Positions 33,601-41,850 are shown, numbered from the stretch's first letter. The stretch is DNA of 64,000 nucleotides from Phycisphaerales bacterium (GCA_020849615.1 JADLFW010000010.1:62001-126000); one strand, 5' to 3'. Notes: generated by a model not told the origin, from the sequence alone. Numbers and translations: made by a program.

Positions 33601-36261
33601 CCCGCGGATCTCGCCCGCGCCCTCGCCGCCGGCGCGATGCGCGGCGGCCCGTTCACGGTGGTGCCGGGCTGGAAGACCGCGCTGCGCCCCGTGCTGGGCG
33701 ACTCCATCCAGGAACTCCTCCCGGATGCCTACCGCGTCAAGTTCGACAACGACGACAACAAGACCGACAAGCTCAACCTGCGCCACGAGATCGACGCCCT
33801 CGCCTACCTCATCGCGGCCCGCGCGGTCCAGCCGCCGCTGGCCATCGGCCTCTTCGGCGAGTGGGGCTCGGGCAAGAGCTTCTTCATGTCCCGGCTCCGC
33901 GAACGCGTCAACCAGATCGCCGACGCCGCGCGGGCCGCCGACGCCGCGGCCCGGGCCCAGGTCGAGCGCGGCGAGCAGCCCGCGGTCGACACCGACAAGA
34001 TCGAATGGCACCGCCACATCTGCCAGATCGAGTTCAACGCCTGGCACTACGTCGAAGGCAACATCTGGGCCAGCCTGGTTGAGCACATCTTCTCCAACCT
34101 CCGCTCCTCCCTCGTCAGCCCCAAGGCCAGCGCCGAAGCGCAGCGCAAGCAGGAGGAGGAGTTCCGCCGCGAGTTCGAGACCTCCAAGCACGCCCTCGCC
34201 GAGCTGGAATCCAGGATCAGCTCCGCGCAGAAGGACCTCGACAACGCCCAGGCCGCCGTCGCCAACGCCCGCGACAATCACCGCCTGAAGGCCGGGCTGC
34301 TCGGCGAGCTCAAGTCGGGCCAGACCGCCCTCGTCGTCATCCGCGCCCTGCTCGAGAAGACAGACTTTGTCGCCGCCCTCCGCGAGCTGGGGATGACCGA
34401 TGAGGTCCTCAACTCCCCCGCCCGCGTCCGCGAGGAGATCCAGAAGCTCGCCGCCGAAGGCGAGGCCTGGAAGTCGCCGCTGTCGCTCCTCTCGGGCCGG
34501 GCCATCGGCGGCCGCTTCATGTGGATCGTCCTGGCGCTGCTGCTCCTCACCACGCCTCTCATCGTGCTGGCCGTCACCTCGCTCCTCTCCGCCTTCGACC
34601 GCGAGATCAAGCTCATCGTCGGCCTCAGCGTCCAGTTCGCGGCGGTCTGCACCGCTGTGCTCGGATGGATCAGCACCCAGGCGGGCCGGCTCGCCAAAGC
34701 CCGGGCCAAGCTCGAACCCGTGATGCGCCAGCTCGAAGAACGCCGCAGCGAGGAACTCGTCCGCACCGAGCGGGACCTCAGCGTCGCCAAGTCCAACCTC
34801 GACCAGGCCGTCAGCGATTTCGCCCAGCAGCAGAAGAAGGTCGAAGAACTCCGGGCCCAGGAAAAAGCCGCCACCGCCACCGAGCTCATGGCCCAGTTCA
34901 TCGAGCAGCGGGCCGCCTGCACCGACTACCGCCGCCACCTCGGCATCACCGCCATCGTGCGCCGCGACTTCGCCAAGCTTACCGAGCTGGTGGCCCACCG
35001 CTCCGCCGAGTCGCGGGCCCAGCCCGTCGATGAGCTGGCCCGCCAGCCCATCGACCGCATCGTCCTCTACATCGATGACCTCGACCGCTGCCCCCCCGAC
35101 AAGGTCGTCGCGGTCCTCGAGGCCATCCACCTCATCCTCGCCTTCAAGCTCTTCGTCGTCGTCGTCGGCGTCGATGCCCGCTGGATCTCGCACTCCCTCA
35201 AGAAGAAGTACGGCTCGCTGCTCTCGGGCCGGGCCGCCGGGCCGGGCCGCCCCCGCGAGCCCGGCGCCCGCATCTTCGGCGAAGCCTCCCACACGCCCGC
35301 CGCCGTCCCTGAGGACTACCTCGAGAAGATCTTCCAGGTCCCCTTCCGCCTTCGCTCCCTCAACGCCACCGGCACCCGCAGCCTCCTCGAACACCTCACC
35401 AAGCCGCCGGGCCCGGCAGCCGCCACCGCCCGCGCCACCCCTGCCGCAGCGCCCACCATCGGGACCGCCCCCCAGCCCGACGCCGCGGCCCGCGCCCCTG
35501 CCGCCCGGATCGTCGAACCGAAGCACACCGCCGCCGCCGTCCCCGTTCCCATCCCGACGACGGGCCGGGCCGACACCTCCGCCGCGCCCGCCGCGAGCAC
35601 TCCTACAGGGCCCACCGGCACGGCAACCCCAGGTCTGACCACCCCTGCACCCCCGCCGGGCCCGGCACCGGCCCAGACCCAAGTTGTGGCATCGACGGCA
35701 ACACCGCCGGCTGTCCGGGCCGCCACGACGATTCCCGACAACCCGGCCGTCGAGCTGGCGCCGGGCCTGCTGCAACTCACCGATGCCGAGGTCAAGTTCA
35801 TGATGGAACTGGCCCCGGTCATCGGCCGCTCCCCGCGCGCGGTGCACCGCTTCGTCAACTGCTACCGCCTGCTCAAGGCCGCCCGCGACCCCCGCGCGGT
35901 CGCCGCCTTCGAGACCGCCGCCGGCGACGGCTCGGTGCCCGCCTACGAGGCCGCCATGCTCATGCTGGGCCTGGTCATCGGCATCCCCGAGATCGCCGCC
36001 CCGGCGCTCTCCATGCTCGTGGGCCGAGCCCCGACCGCGGAACTCTCGAACCTCATCGCCGACTGGGACAAGGACCCGCGGATCTCCTCAGAGCCCGACT
36101 GGAAGCAGCGCATCGAGCCCTTCTTCCGCAAGTACGCCAAGGCCCGCGGCAAGCCCTGCCCCATCAGCCCGTTCCGCGATGCGGCGACCGCCGTCGCCCG
36201 CTACTCGTTCCGCACGGGCATGATGGAAGAACTCGAGCCCGCGGCACAGGCCACCCCCTGA
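30601..36261 (+). CDS. Giant KAP-family P-loop NTPase with TPR and Clp-N-like repeats
   Basis: 1886 residues. Residues 1-150 look like a small alpha/beta domain (IRVLCAN, VRSVIIKAL, LGVLVIS, RLAFMGA) of unknown type. About 180-350 are TPR-like (RAGDFSRAIEATAAALDLAA, LDDLRSAIELYGRALESARR). About 390-1050 hold at least five Clp-N-like units, each with a lead such as LSPAAQAILDRAKAM, LSPSFRKVLDKARSLAE, LTPTAAAILTDSARLAQ. The KAP NTPase follows: Walker A GEWGSGKSFF (about 1086), FNAWHYVEGNIW, coiled coils around two membrane helices (about 1306-1355), Walker B VLYIDDLDRC (about 1490), and a Pro/Ala/Thr-rich linker (1600-1710). KAP NTPases such as PifA are membrane-linked and some act against phage. 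Role here unknown; it forms a likely pair with the next gene. Confidence 0.85.
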   Translation: MAKPPPTTANPPLIRVLCANHADIIGRWGEAGKRLDRLGVRSVIIKALPPGFNSGLAQRAATDTINDPLGVLVISPASDPRHRPLFDELDQPTLLEFLILLKSSGRLAFMGAEDADTSQLSSALSDIPAFVLADPRSMELLAGWSRAALGSASSEQNAGGRANAGSEAGDDPVARMRALISAADASERAGDFSRAIEATAAALDLAARSDDHAAIGALSVRAAGLHLAAGDTNTAARLAQEGIALAERLGDTALLTRGQRVLGNVYAKLDDLRSAIELYGRALESARRAGDVQSQWLTLVELGDANRRMQRTSIALGAYQDALMLVQSLGDPKVVEFVRARIVAVSGETQQAQPHVPSPRGPGGPRERASTPPGQGGGSPDSLPISALSSLSLSPAAQAILDRAKAMTPPGGRWSTLSTLAFLFATKELGRETPQNEDTIHFVHRYIDRVAASAYQTLYESTVRTWIEDSPPDVGTDQPPGAWVETITANVQRMFERARAIAEATVLEEPAQRAKQSYTTMRDPGIISARHLFAALLTFDPGPGTPNNVISKLTGLGLNVAAMKSAFFEVITANTPEDNSSAWREVLGLPAPSVQSAAVPATNRPSASPPADWVALSTTESLRLSPSFRKVLDKARSLAETYSAGPAAAISPEHLLFALAEIGGRAEDGVSSARWFRGFIEGSEPQRYQQAFNEWTSRLGAASSKQSARAEHLTPTAAAILTDSARLAQDTRDPQSIANANIASGAEVHARHLLGAILSGQRGPEVAKVSELLGFSRESISTSFYDYLRSTGINDNFDAWSKALGLSTSAARAKSGQPSQAAETARTSEPQPLEIPERFQFSTPARAVLDLARGLVATIVPTGSAASPTDINSIALLFALAETGEKSGADTDAAAFRRYLRPGSAEPYYRARHHYFPQHHRALGGADQPDVSGVRSLSADALAVLDEARRIALLTNPNLLGLAGGDATIHPVHLAAALTTTAIADPAPPHRELLDGIGVPPADLARALAAGAMRGGPFTVVPGWKTALRPVLGDSIQELLPDAYRVKFDNDDNKTDKLNLRHEIDALAYLIAARAVQPPLAIGLFGEWGSGKSFFMSRLRERVNQIADAARAADAAARAQVERGEQPAVDTDKIEWHRHICQIEFNAWHYVEGNIWASLVEHIFSNLRSSLVSPKASAEAQRKQEEEFRREFETSKHALAELESRISSAQKDLDNAQAAVANARDNHRLKAGLLGELKSGQTALVVIRALLEKTDFVAALRELGMTDEVLNSPARVREEIQKLAAEGEAWKSPLSLLSGRAIGGRFMWIVLALLLLTTPLIVLAVTSLLSAFDREIKLIVGLSVQFAAVCTAVLGWISTQAGRLAKARAKLEPVMRQLEERRSEELVRTERDLSVAKSNLDQAVSDFAQQQKKVEELRAQEKAATATELMAQFIEQRAACTDYRRHLGITAIVRRDFAKLTELVAHRSAESRAQPVDELARQPIDRIVLYIDDLDRCPPDKVVAVLEAIHLILAFKLFVVVVGVDARWISHSLKKKYGSLLSGRAAGPGRPREPGARIFGEASHTPAAVPEDYLEKIFQVPFRLRSLNATGTRSLLEHLTKPPGPAAATARATPAAAPTIGTAPQPDAAARAPAARIVEPKHTAAAVPVPIPTTGRADTSAAPAASTPTGPTGTATPGLTTPAPPPGPAPAQTQVVASTATPPAVRAATTIPDNPAVELAPGLLQLTDAEVKFMMELAPVIGRSPRAVHRFVNCYRLLKAARDPRAVAAFETAAGDGSVPAYEAAMLMLGLVIGIPEIAAPALSMLVGRAPTAELSNLIADWDKDPRISSEPDWKQRIEPFFRKYAKARGKPCPISPFRDAATAVARYSFRTGMMEELEPAAQATP

Positions 36262-36329
36262 CATTCCCGGTCCTGAAAGCGGCGCTGCAGCCTTCCGAAT
36301 CAAGAGAGGCTCACGCCCCGGAGGCCGCC

Positions 36330-37055
36330 ATGCTCACCGTCCTCACCCTCATGTCCAAGGTGGTCTTCTCCCCGCTCTGGCTGCTCTGGCAGCTCTACAA
36401 CGGCCTCTGGTGGGCTTTCCAGGATGAGCCCCGGCCCCAGCCCGCGGCCGAGCCCGCCGCGCGGGCCGGCGACCCCGCGCAGGCCCGCGCGTTCGAAGTC
36501 GTCGATTCATCCGCGCCCCGGCCCGCGCCGGCGCCCCGCCCCGTGGGGGCTCTCCGCGGCGGCTTCTTCGGCTCCATCGGCATCGCGATCTCGCTCGCCT
36601 ACCTCGCCAACGTCATGGTCCTGAACCAGTGGCTCGACCCGGCCCGCGCAGCCTCCGCCTGGATGCTCTCCTCATCCGCCACCCTCGTCGCCAGCCTGTA
36701 CGCCGTCCGGGCCGCCGTCCGCCGCGATGAAGCCGCCCGCGCAGCCCGGGCCGCCCGCGGCGGGCCCATCCAGCGCCTCATCAACAAGACGCCGGGCCGG
36801 GCCCAGGTCGCTCGCCTCGCCGATGGCGCCCGCAACGCCGCCAGTTCCGCCGCCACCGCGGCCCGGGCCGGCGCTTCCGTCGCCCACACCGGCGTCACCG
36901 CCGCCCGCGCTGGTGTTCCCAAGGCCGTCTCGGCCTGCACGACCGGGCTGCGCTGCGGCGTCGGCAGACTGGCGCTGGGCCTCTCCAGGCTCGAGGCCCG
37001 GCTGGGCACGCCCAAGACCGCAGCGGCCGGGCCGCACGCCCCCGACCGGGCCTGA
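36330..37055 (+). CDS. Ala/Arg-rich membrane protein, likely partner of the KAP NTPase
   Basis: 241 residues. An N-terminal hydrophobic or amphipathic stretch (VVFSPLWLLWQLYNGLWWAF) is followed by a Pro/Ala linker, a membrane segment (FGSIGIAISLAYLANVMVL), another hydrophobic stretch (AWMLSSSATLVASLYAV) and an Ala/Arg-rich helical tail of about 110 residues. It begins 68 bases after the KAP gene in the same orientation with no terminator between, so the two are probably one transcript. I do not recognise the family. KAP NTPases also carry membrane helices, so a joint membrane complex is plausible. Confidence 0.65.
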   Translation: MLTVLTLMSKVVFSPLWLLWQLYNGLWWAFQDEPRPQPAAEPAARAGDPAQARAFEVVDSSAPRPAPAPRPVGALRGGFFGSIGIAISLAYLANVMVLNQWLDPARAASAWMLSSSATLVASLYAVRAAVRRDEAARAARAARGGPIQRLINKTPGRAQVARLADGARNAASSAATAARAGASVAHTGVTAARAGVPKAVSACTTGLRCGVGRLALGLSRLEARLGTPKTAAAGPHAPDRA

Positions 37056-37113
37056 CCCTCGGCCGCGCACGCCAATACGACGCGATTCGTCCCGGCCCGC
37101 GATTCACGCGGGC

Positions 37114-37169
37114 TTGACTCGGCCCGTCGCGGCTCTTACATTACCATTCGGTAATACAACCGAACGGTT
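37114..37169 (+). promoter_or_regulatory. Promoter and operator of the ArsR-type regulator gene
   Basis: TTGACT (37114-37119), 17 bases, TACATT (37137-37142). Overlapping the -10 box and start region are two dyads: ATTACC-ATTC-GGTAAT (37140-37155) and the perfect palindrome AACCGAACGGTT (37158-37169), which touches the ATG at 37170. ArsR proteins bind such dyads near the transcription start, so autoregulation is likely. No ribosome site fits before the ATG. Confidence 0.65.
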
Positions 37170-37529
37170 ATGAATAGCACCCGCACCGCCATCCTCGATT
37201 CGGCCTTCTCCGCACTCGCCGACCCGACCCGCCGGGCGATCCTGGCCCGGCTCGCCCGCGGCGAATCCACCGTGATGGAACTGGCCGCGCCCTTCGCGAT
37301 GAGCCAGCCGGCCATCTCCAAGCACCTCAAGGTGCTGGAACGGGCCGGGCTCATCACCCGTGGCCGCGAAGCGCAGCGCCGGCCCTGCCGGCTGCGGGCC
37401 GATCCGCTCCGGGAGGTTGTGGGGTGGGTCGAAACGTACCGCCGGTTCTGGGATGAGAGTCTCGACCGGCTCGGTGAACATCTGGATCGCATGAAGTCTG
37501 AGGAGGCAAAGCATGGTAAACGCAAATAG
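37170..37529 (+). CDS. ArsR-family transcriptional regulator
   Basis: 119-residue winged-helix regulator. The DNA-binding core is LADPTRRAILARLARGESTV and MSQPAISKHLKVLERAGLI, close to the branch of ArsR proteins (SdpR-like) that lack metal-binding cysteines and pair with AHSA1-domain genes. No cysteine metal motif is present (the only Cys is in RPCRLRA). It overlaps the next gene by 17 bases, so the pair is translationally coupled. The dyads upstream suggest autorepression. The inducer is unknown. Confidence 0.92.
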   Translation: MNSTRTAILDSAFSALADPTRRAILARLARGESTVMELAAPFAMSQPAISKHLKVLERAGLITRGREAQRRPCRLRADPLREVVGWVETYRRFWDESLDRLGEHLDRMKSEEAKHGKRK

Positions 37530-38031
37530 CGCAGCGGATGGCCAGATTCACATCATCCGCGAGTTCAACGCGCCGCGGAGCCTGGTGTTCCGGGCCTGGA
37601 CCGAGGCCGAGCACTTGCTGCAGTGGTTCGCGCCGCGCGGCTGCTCGGTCACGTTCCGCTCGATCGACGCCCGCGCGGGCGGCGGGTTCCTTTTCTGCAT
37701 CGGGTCCCCGGAAGGCCGCAAGTGCTGGTGCAAGGGGCAGTACCGCGAGGTCCGTGAGCCCGAGCGGCTCGTCTTCACGATGGAGGTCTCCGACGCCGAG
37801 GGTCGTTCCGTGGACCCGGCGCACGCGGGCATGGACCCCGACTGGCCGAAGGTGACAACCGTTACCGTGACCCTCGAGACCTCCGGGAGCGGGACGCGGC
37901 TCACCCTGCACCAGACCGTGGATGAAGCCCTTGCGCGGAAGACGGGCGCCTACCCCGGTTGGATCGACATGCTCGACCGGCTGGCCGAACGTCTCGGGCA
38001 CGCGAGCGCCCAAGCGCGCCCCGGAGCCTGA
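37513..38031 (+). CDS. AHSA1/SRPBCC-domain protein
   Basis: 172 residues of the START-like SRPBCC fold, family AHSA1, a hydrophobic-ligand or chaperone-activator type domain. Landmarks are IREFNAPRSLVFRAWTEAEH, LLQWFAPRGCSV, and the closing helix TVDEALARKTGAYPGWIDML with DRLAERL. The gene starts inside the end of the ArsR gene (17-base overlap). ArsR-AHSA1 pairs are common in bacteria, and the AHSA1 protein may bind a small molecule sensed by the operon. The real ligand is unknown. Confidence 0.9.
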   Translation: MVNANSAADGQIHIIREFNAPRSLVFRAWTEAEHLLQWFAPRGCSVTFRSIDARAGGGFLFCIGSPEGRKCWCKGQYREVREPERLVFTMEVSDAEGRSVDPAHAGMDPDWPKVTTVTVTLETSGSGTRLTLHQTVDEALARKTGAYPGWIDMLDRLAERLGHASAQARPGA

Positions 38032-38150
38032 AACCTCGCATCAATAGCCTTCGTGCGCAGATTTCGTCTGCGGCGATTTCGCTCCCGGCATGTATCATGT
38101 GGGTCATCCCCGGATGACCGGGCCGAACCCTCCTTTCACCGGAGATCCAC
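38032..38150. other. Intergenic stretch with small hairpin
   Basis: CGCAGA-TTTCG-TCTGCG (38056-38072) forms a 6-base-pair hairpin after the ArsR-AHSA1 pair. It has no T-run, so termination is doubtful. The VOC gene begins at 38151. Confidence 0.3.
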
Positions 38151-38633
38151 GTGAAACGATGCATGCTCGGCGTCCTGGTGTCCGCCCTCGCCGCCGGCGT
38201 CTGGGCGCAGACCGCCCGGCCCACCGCGCCCGAAGGAGATCCCCCCGTGCGACTCGGCAACTTCTCCGTCAGTCTCACCGTCAAGGACATCGCCGCCTCT
38301 CGCGCGTTCTACGAAAAGCTCGGCTTCCGGGCCATCGCCGGCGACCAGGCCAAGAACTGGCTCATCCTCCAGAACGACACCAGCACCATCGGTCTGTTTC
38401 AGGGCATGTTCAACCGCAACACCCTCACATTCAACCCCGGCTGGGACCGCTCCAGCCAGACCCTGCCCGATTTCGATGATGTCCGCGACATCCAGCGCAC
38501 CCTGAAGGCCCGCGGACTCACCCCCGCCCCGGAGGCCGATGAGTCCTCGGCCGGGCCCGCCAGCTTCATGCTCATCGACCCCGATGGCAACCCCATCCTC
38601 ATCGATCAACACGTGCCCGCGCCCAAGAAGTGA
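38151..38633 (+). CDS. Secreted VOC-family (glyoxalase-like) protein
   Basis: 160 residues with a signal peptide (MLGVLVSALAAGVWAQTA). The rest is one VOC module: LGNFSVSLTVKDIAASRAFY, EKLGFRAIAGDQAKNWLILQ, and the end SFMLIDPDGNPILIDQHV. VOC domains bind divalent metal and act as glyoxalases, dioxygenases or resistance proteins; the export signal is unusual for these. The substrate is unknown. A near ribosome site (GGAG, 8 bases) precedes the ATG. Confidence 0.82.
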   Translation: MKRCMLGVLVSALAAGVWAQTARPTAPEGDPPVRLGNFSVSLTVKDIAASRAFYEKLGFRAIAGDQAKNWLILQNDTSTIGLFQGMFNRNTLTFNPGWDRSSQTLPDFDDVRDIQRTLKARGLTPAPEADESSAGPASFMLIDPDGNPILIDQHVPAPKK

Positions 38634-38666
38634 GCGCCCGCCCCCACCCCTCCTATACCCTGCGTC

Positions 38667-39359
38667 ATGGAAATGACCCCCCAGCGCTGGGCCAACACCA
38701 GCGCCTACCTCCGCGAGGTCTTCGGTCGCGAGGATGAGCAGCTCTCGACGCTCATGGCCCGCGCTGTCGCCGCCGGGCTTCCCGCCATCGCCGTCTCCGC
38801 CGATGTCGGCCGCCTCCTCAAGCTCCTCACCTCGCTCACCAACTCGGGCCGCGGGGCCCGGCTTGTCCTCGAACTCGGCACCCTCGCCGGCTACTCCGGC
38901 ATCTGGCTCGCCCGTGGCATGGCGCCCTCCGGGAAACTCATCACCGTCGAGTTCGAGCCCCGCCACGCCGCGTTCGCCCGGGCCGAGTTCGACCGCGCGG
39001 GCCTGGGCGCCGCCGTTGATATCCGCACCGGCGCTGCCCTCGAGGTCATCCCCGTCATCGCCGACCAGCTCCGCGCCGGTTCGCTCCCCGCGCCCGCCTT
39101 CGATGTCATCTTCTTCGACGCCGTCAAGACCGAATACCCCGAGTACTTCCGGCTGTGCAAGCCCCTTCTCGCGCCGGGCGGGCTGCTGATCGCCGACAAC
39201 ATCCTGGGCTCCAGCTTCTGGATCGATGACCCGCCCGGCTCCAGCCCCCAGCGCGATGCGGTCGACGCCTTCAACCGGCTTGTCGCCGCCGATCCCGACT
39301 TCGAGGCCGCGGGTGTCCCCATCCGCGAAGGCATCATGATCGCCCGCAAGATCAGGTGA
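38667..39359 (+). CDS. SAM-dependent O-methyltransferase
   Basis: 230 residues of the catechol O-methyltransferase-like family (methyltransferase_3). Motif I is VLELGTLAGYSGIWLARGM, the acidic ribose contact is VEFEPRHAAFAR, and FDVIFFDAVKTEYPEYFRLC holds the metal-site aspartate, followed by LIADNILGSSFWIDD. Such enzymes methylate catechols, flavonoid-like compounds or related small molecules with Mg2+. Start at 38667; the next gene begins 24 bases later, so the two are probably co-transcribed. Confidence 0.88.
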   Translation: MEMTPQRWANTSAYLREVFGREDEQLSTLMARAVAAGLPAIAVSADVGRLLKLLTSLTNSGRGARLVLELGTLAGYSGIWLARGMAPSGKLITVEFEPRHAAFARAEFDRAGLGAAVDIRTGAALEVIPVIADQLRAGSLPAPAFDVIFFDAVKTEYPEYFRLCKPLLAPGGLLIADNILGSSFWIDDPPGSSPQRDAVDAFNRLVAADPDFEAAGVPIREGIMIARKIR

Positions 39360-39383
39360 GCAGGCGGTACACTCGCGGCCGCC

Positions 39384-39830
39384 ATGGCGGGCTACTCCGG
39401 CACACCGCTCCCGGGGAAGCTGGGCATCAAGCCCGGTTCGCGGATGTGGCTCATCAACCCGCCTCAGGACTTCGCCGCGCTGCTCGCGCCCGTCCCCGAT
39501 CGTGCGGTGATCACCACCGCGGCAACGGGCCGATTGACCTTCGATGTCATCGTGCTCTTCGCCCGGGACCGTGCAGCGCTCCAGAAGTCCTTCGACCGCG
39601 CCCGGGCCCGGCTCGATCCCGCCGGCGGCCTCTGGATCGCCTGGCCCAAGAAGAGCTCGGGCATCACGACCGACCTCTCCGAAGACCTCATCCGGGATCT
39701 CGCCCTCGCGGCCGGACTCGTTGACAACAAAGTCTGCGCGATCGACGACACCTGGTCGGGCCTGCGCATCGTCATCCGCCTGAAGGACCGCCCGGCAACC
39801 GATCGTGGGCGCCCCGGGAGCGTCCGCTAA
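39384..39830 (+). CDS. DUF3052-family protein
   Basis: 148 residues that open with MAGYSGTPLPGKLGIKPGSR, the signature start of DUF3052 proteins, and continue with FDVIVLFARDRAALQKSF, GGLWIAWPKKSSGITTDLSED and VCAIDDTWSGLRIVIRL, all conserved in the family. The function is unknown; it is a small cytoplasmic alpha/beta protein. It follows the O-methyltransferase by 24 bases. Confidence 0.88.
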   Translation: MAGYSGTPLPGKLGIKPGSRMWLINPPQDFAALLAPVPDRAVITTAATGRLTFDVIVLFARDRAALQKSFDRARARLDPAGGLWIAWPKKSSGITTDLSEDLIRDLALAAGLVDNKVCAIDDTWSGLRIVIRLKDRPATDRGRPGSVR

Positions 39831-39921
39831 CCCCGGTTCCTCTGGAATCTGCCGCCACGCCCGGGTACGCTGCCTGGTCCGGTCGGGGCCAGGTCTGCCA
39901 GTTGAGGGAAGAGCGATCCAC

Positions 39922-40515
39922 ATGAACACGTTCCAAGCCATCCGCGCCGTCGCTGCCGTCACCGCCGTGATGAGCGTCGTCGCGCCCGCCTTTGCCCACG
40001 AAGGCCTCATGCACATCGGCCGCACCTCGGCCGGCGTCCTGGTCATCACCGACTTTGACTTCGATGACCTGTTCACCCTCCCGCCTGCATCGATCCCTCT
40101 CGCCGGCTGGGCCGGCGAGGAGCCCATGTTCAAGGGTGTCGATGCCGATGACCCCGGCGCCGATGTCTACGCCCTCGATGCCGCCGCCAAGATCTCCGTC
40201 GAGGTCATTCTCTTCTCGCCGGGCCTCAAACTCTGGAACCACGACCTCTCGCTGCAGGTCTCCCAGCCGGGCCAGTCGCTCAGCCTCGGCCCGCTTCCGT
40301 TCGAAGACCGCACCTTCTGGCACCTCGACAGCACCGACCCCGCCTTCGACCCCTCCGCGGGCGAGTGGGCCGCCACCTTCCGCATCATCGATGCCGGCTC
40401 CTCCGCGTACACCCCCTCCGCCGAGCACACCCTCCGCCTCACCATCCCCGCCCCGGCCGGCGCGGGCCTGTTCGCCACCGCGCTGCTGACGGGCCGGCGC
40501 CGCCGGGCCCGCTGA
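39922..40515 (+). CDS. Secreted protein with PEP-CTERM-like tail
   Basis: 197 residues: signal peptide (AIRAVAAVTAVMSVVAPAFA), a beta-rich domain without recognised motif (GVLVITDFDFDDLFTLPPAS, EDRTFWHLDSTDP), and a C-terminal IPAPAGAGLFATALLTGRRR, which is a short hydrophobic helix followed by arginines. This resembles the exosortase-type PEP-CTERM sorting tail, here in the PAP/GRRR form used by planctomycetes. GAGGGAAGAG precedes the ATG at 39922, which decides it over an upstream in-frame start. No exosortase gene is in the window. Confidence 0.7.
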   Translation: MNTFQAIRAVAAVTAVMSVVAPAFAHEGLMHIGRTSAGVLVITDFDFDDLFTLPPASIPLAGWAGEEPMFKGVDADDPGADVYALDAAAKISVEVILFSPGLKLWNHDLSLQVSQPGQSLSLGPLPFEDRTFWHLDSTDPAFDPSAGEWAATFRIIDAGSSAYTPSAEHTLRLTIPAPAGAGLFATALLTGRRRRAR

Positions 40516-40599
40516 GCCCCGCCCGACGAGCCCATCCCCACTTCCGGGACATCCGCCGCCCAATCCCGCTCGCCCGGCCCGTCCCTCCAACAATCACCC

Positions 40600-41850
40600 A
40601 TGGCGAGCAGCACCGATTCCGCGCGGGCCCGGGAGGCGGCGATCGAGATCGTCCGCACCCTGCGCGATGCCGGGCACATCGCCTACTTCGCCGGCGGCTG
40701 CGTCCGCGATGAGCTGCTGGGCCTCGAACCCACCGACTACGACATCGCCACGGATGCCACCCCCGACCGCATCCGCTCGCTCTTCCCCCGCACCGCCGCC
40801 GTCGGCGCGGCCTTCGGCGTCATCCTCGTCCGCATCGGACGGATCGTCGTCGAGGTTGCGACCTTCCGGGCCGACGGCCCGTACACCGACCGCCGCCGCC
40901 CGGACGCCGTGACCTTCAGCGACCCGGTCGCCGATGCCCAGCGCCGCGACTTCACCGTCAACGCCCTGTTCATCGACCCCTCCGCCGATGAGGCGCACCG
41001 CATCATCGACCACGTCGGCGGCATCGCCGACCTCCGCCGCCGCACGATTCGCGCGGTAGGAGACCCGGACCAGCGGCTCGCCGAGGACCACCTCCGGGCC
41101 CTCCGCGCGGTCCGGCTCGCCTCTCGGCTGGACTTCACCATCGATCCCCACACCGCCGCAGCCATCCGTCGCCACACCCTCGATCTCAACGGCGTCTCCC
41201 GGGAACGCATCGGTGAGGAACTGCGCAAGATGCTCCTGCACCACAGCCGGGCCCGGGCCATCACCACTCTCCAGCAACTGGGCCTCGATGCCCCGGTCCT
41301 GGGCGAGGCCGCCGCGGACCCGCCGGTGCAACTGGCGGCCCGGCTCCCGGAAGAGTTGCCGGGCCCGGCGGCATTCGCGCTCGTGCTCGCCGCGTGGGTG
41401 CTCGACCGCGGCCTCGTGCTCGATTCGCCCGCCGTGCCGGAAACGGTGGCCCGGCTCCGGGCGGGGCTCTGCCTGAGCAATCAGGAGCGGGATGACCTAG
41501 CCGCGATCCTGGGTGGGCTGCTGGCGCTGGTGTCGAAATGGGGGTCCATGTCGGTTGCCCAGCGGAAGCGGGCGGCGTCCGCGGCGTGGTACCCGCCGAC
41601 CCGTGAACTGCTGCGGGCCCGGTCCCCGGAGGTTGCGTCGGCGGTCGAGCGGGTGGTGGGGGAACTGGCCCGGACCCCCTCCGGACTGGCGCCCGAGCCG
41701 GTGCTCACCGGGGATGACCTGGTCGCCGCAGGGTACAAGCCGGGCCCGGCCTTCCGCCAGGCCCTGGAAACGGTGTATGACGCGCAGCTCGAGGGGCGGG
41801 TGACGGACCGGGCCGGCGCCCTGGAACTGGCCCGGGGGCTGGGGATCTAA
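40600..41850 (+). CDS. CCA tRNA nucleotidyltransferase / poly(A) polymerase family protein
   Basis: 416-residue enzyme of the class II nucleotidyltransferase family that adds or repairs the 3' CCA of tRNA, or adds A residues. The head domain has GGCVRDELLGLEPTDYDIAT with the two catalytic aspartates (DYD), RRRPDAVTFSDPVADAQRRD, and FTVNALFIDP; the neck has EDHLRALRAVRLASRLDF. The C-terminal helical domain is less conserved and extends to residue 416, a little shorter than many CCA enzymes. Whether it is a full CCA-adding enzyme or only an A- or CC-adding one cannot be told. Confidence 0.9.
   Translation: MASSTDSARAREAAIEIVRTLRDAGHIAYFAGGCVRDELLGLEPTDYDIATDATPDRIRSLFPRTAAVGAAFGVILVRIGRIVVEVATFRADGPYTDRRRPDAVTFSDPVADAQRRDFTVNALFIDPSADEAHRIIDHVGGIADLRRRTIRAVGDPDQRLAEDHLRALRAVRLASRLDFTIDPHTAAAIRRHTLDLNGVSRERIGEELRKMLLHHSRARAITTLQQLGLDAPVLGEAAADPPVQLAARLPEELPGPAAFALVLAAWVLDRGLVLDSPAVPETVARLRAGLCLSNQERDDLAAILGGLLALVSKWGSMSVAQRKRAASAAWYPPTRELLRARSPEVASAVERVVGELARTPSGLAPEPVLTGDDLVAAGYKPGPAFRQALETVYDAQLEGRVTDRAGALELARGLGI

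Noticed and set aside
33082..35847. A very long open frame (over 900 codons) on the minus strand, antisense to the KAP gene
   Set aside because: It lies wholly opposite a clearly coding KAP NTPase with intact Walker motifs; such frames are common by-products of high G+C at third codon positions, and its protein has a low-complexity Gly/Ala/Arg character without motifs.
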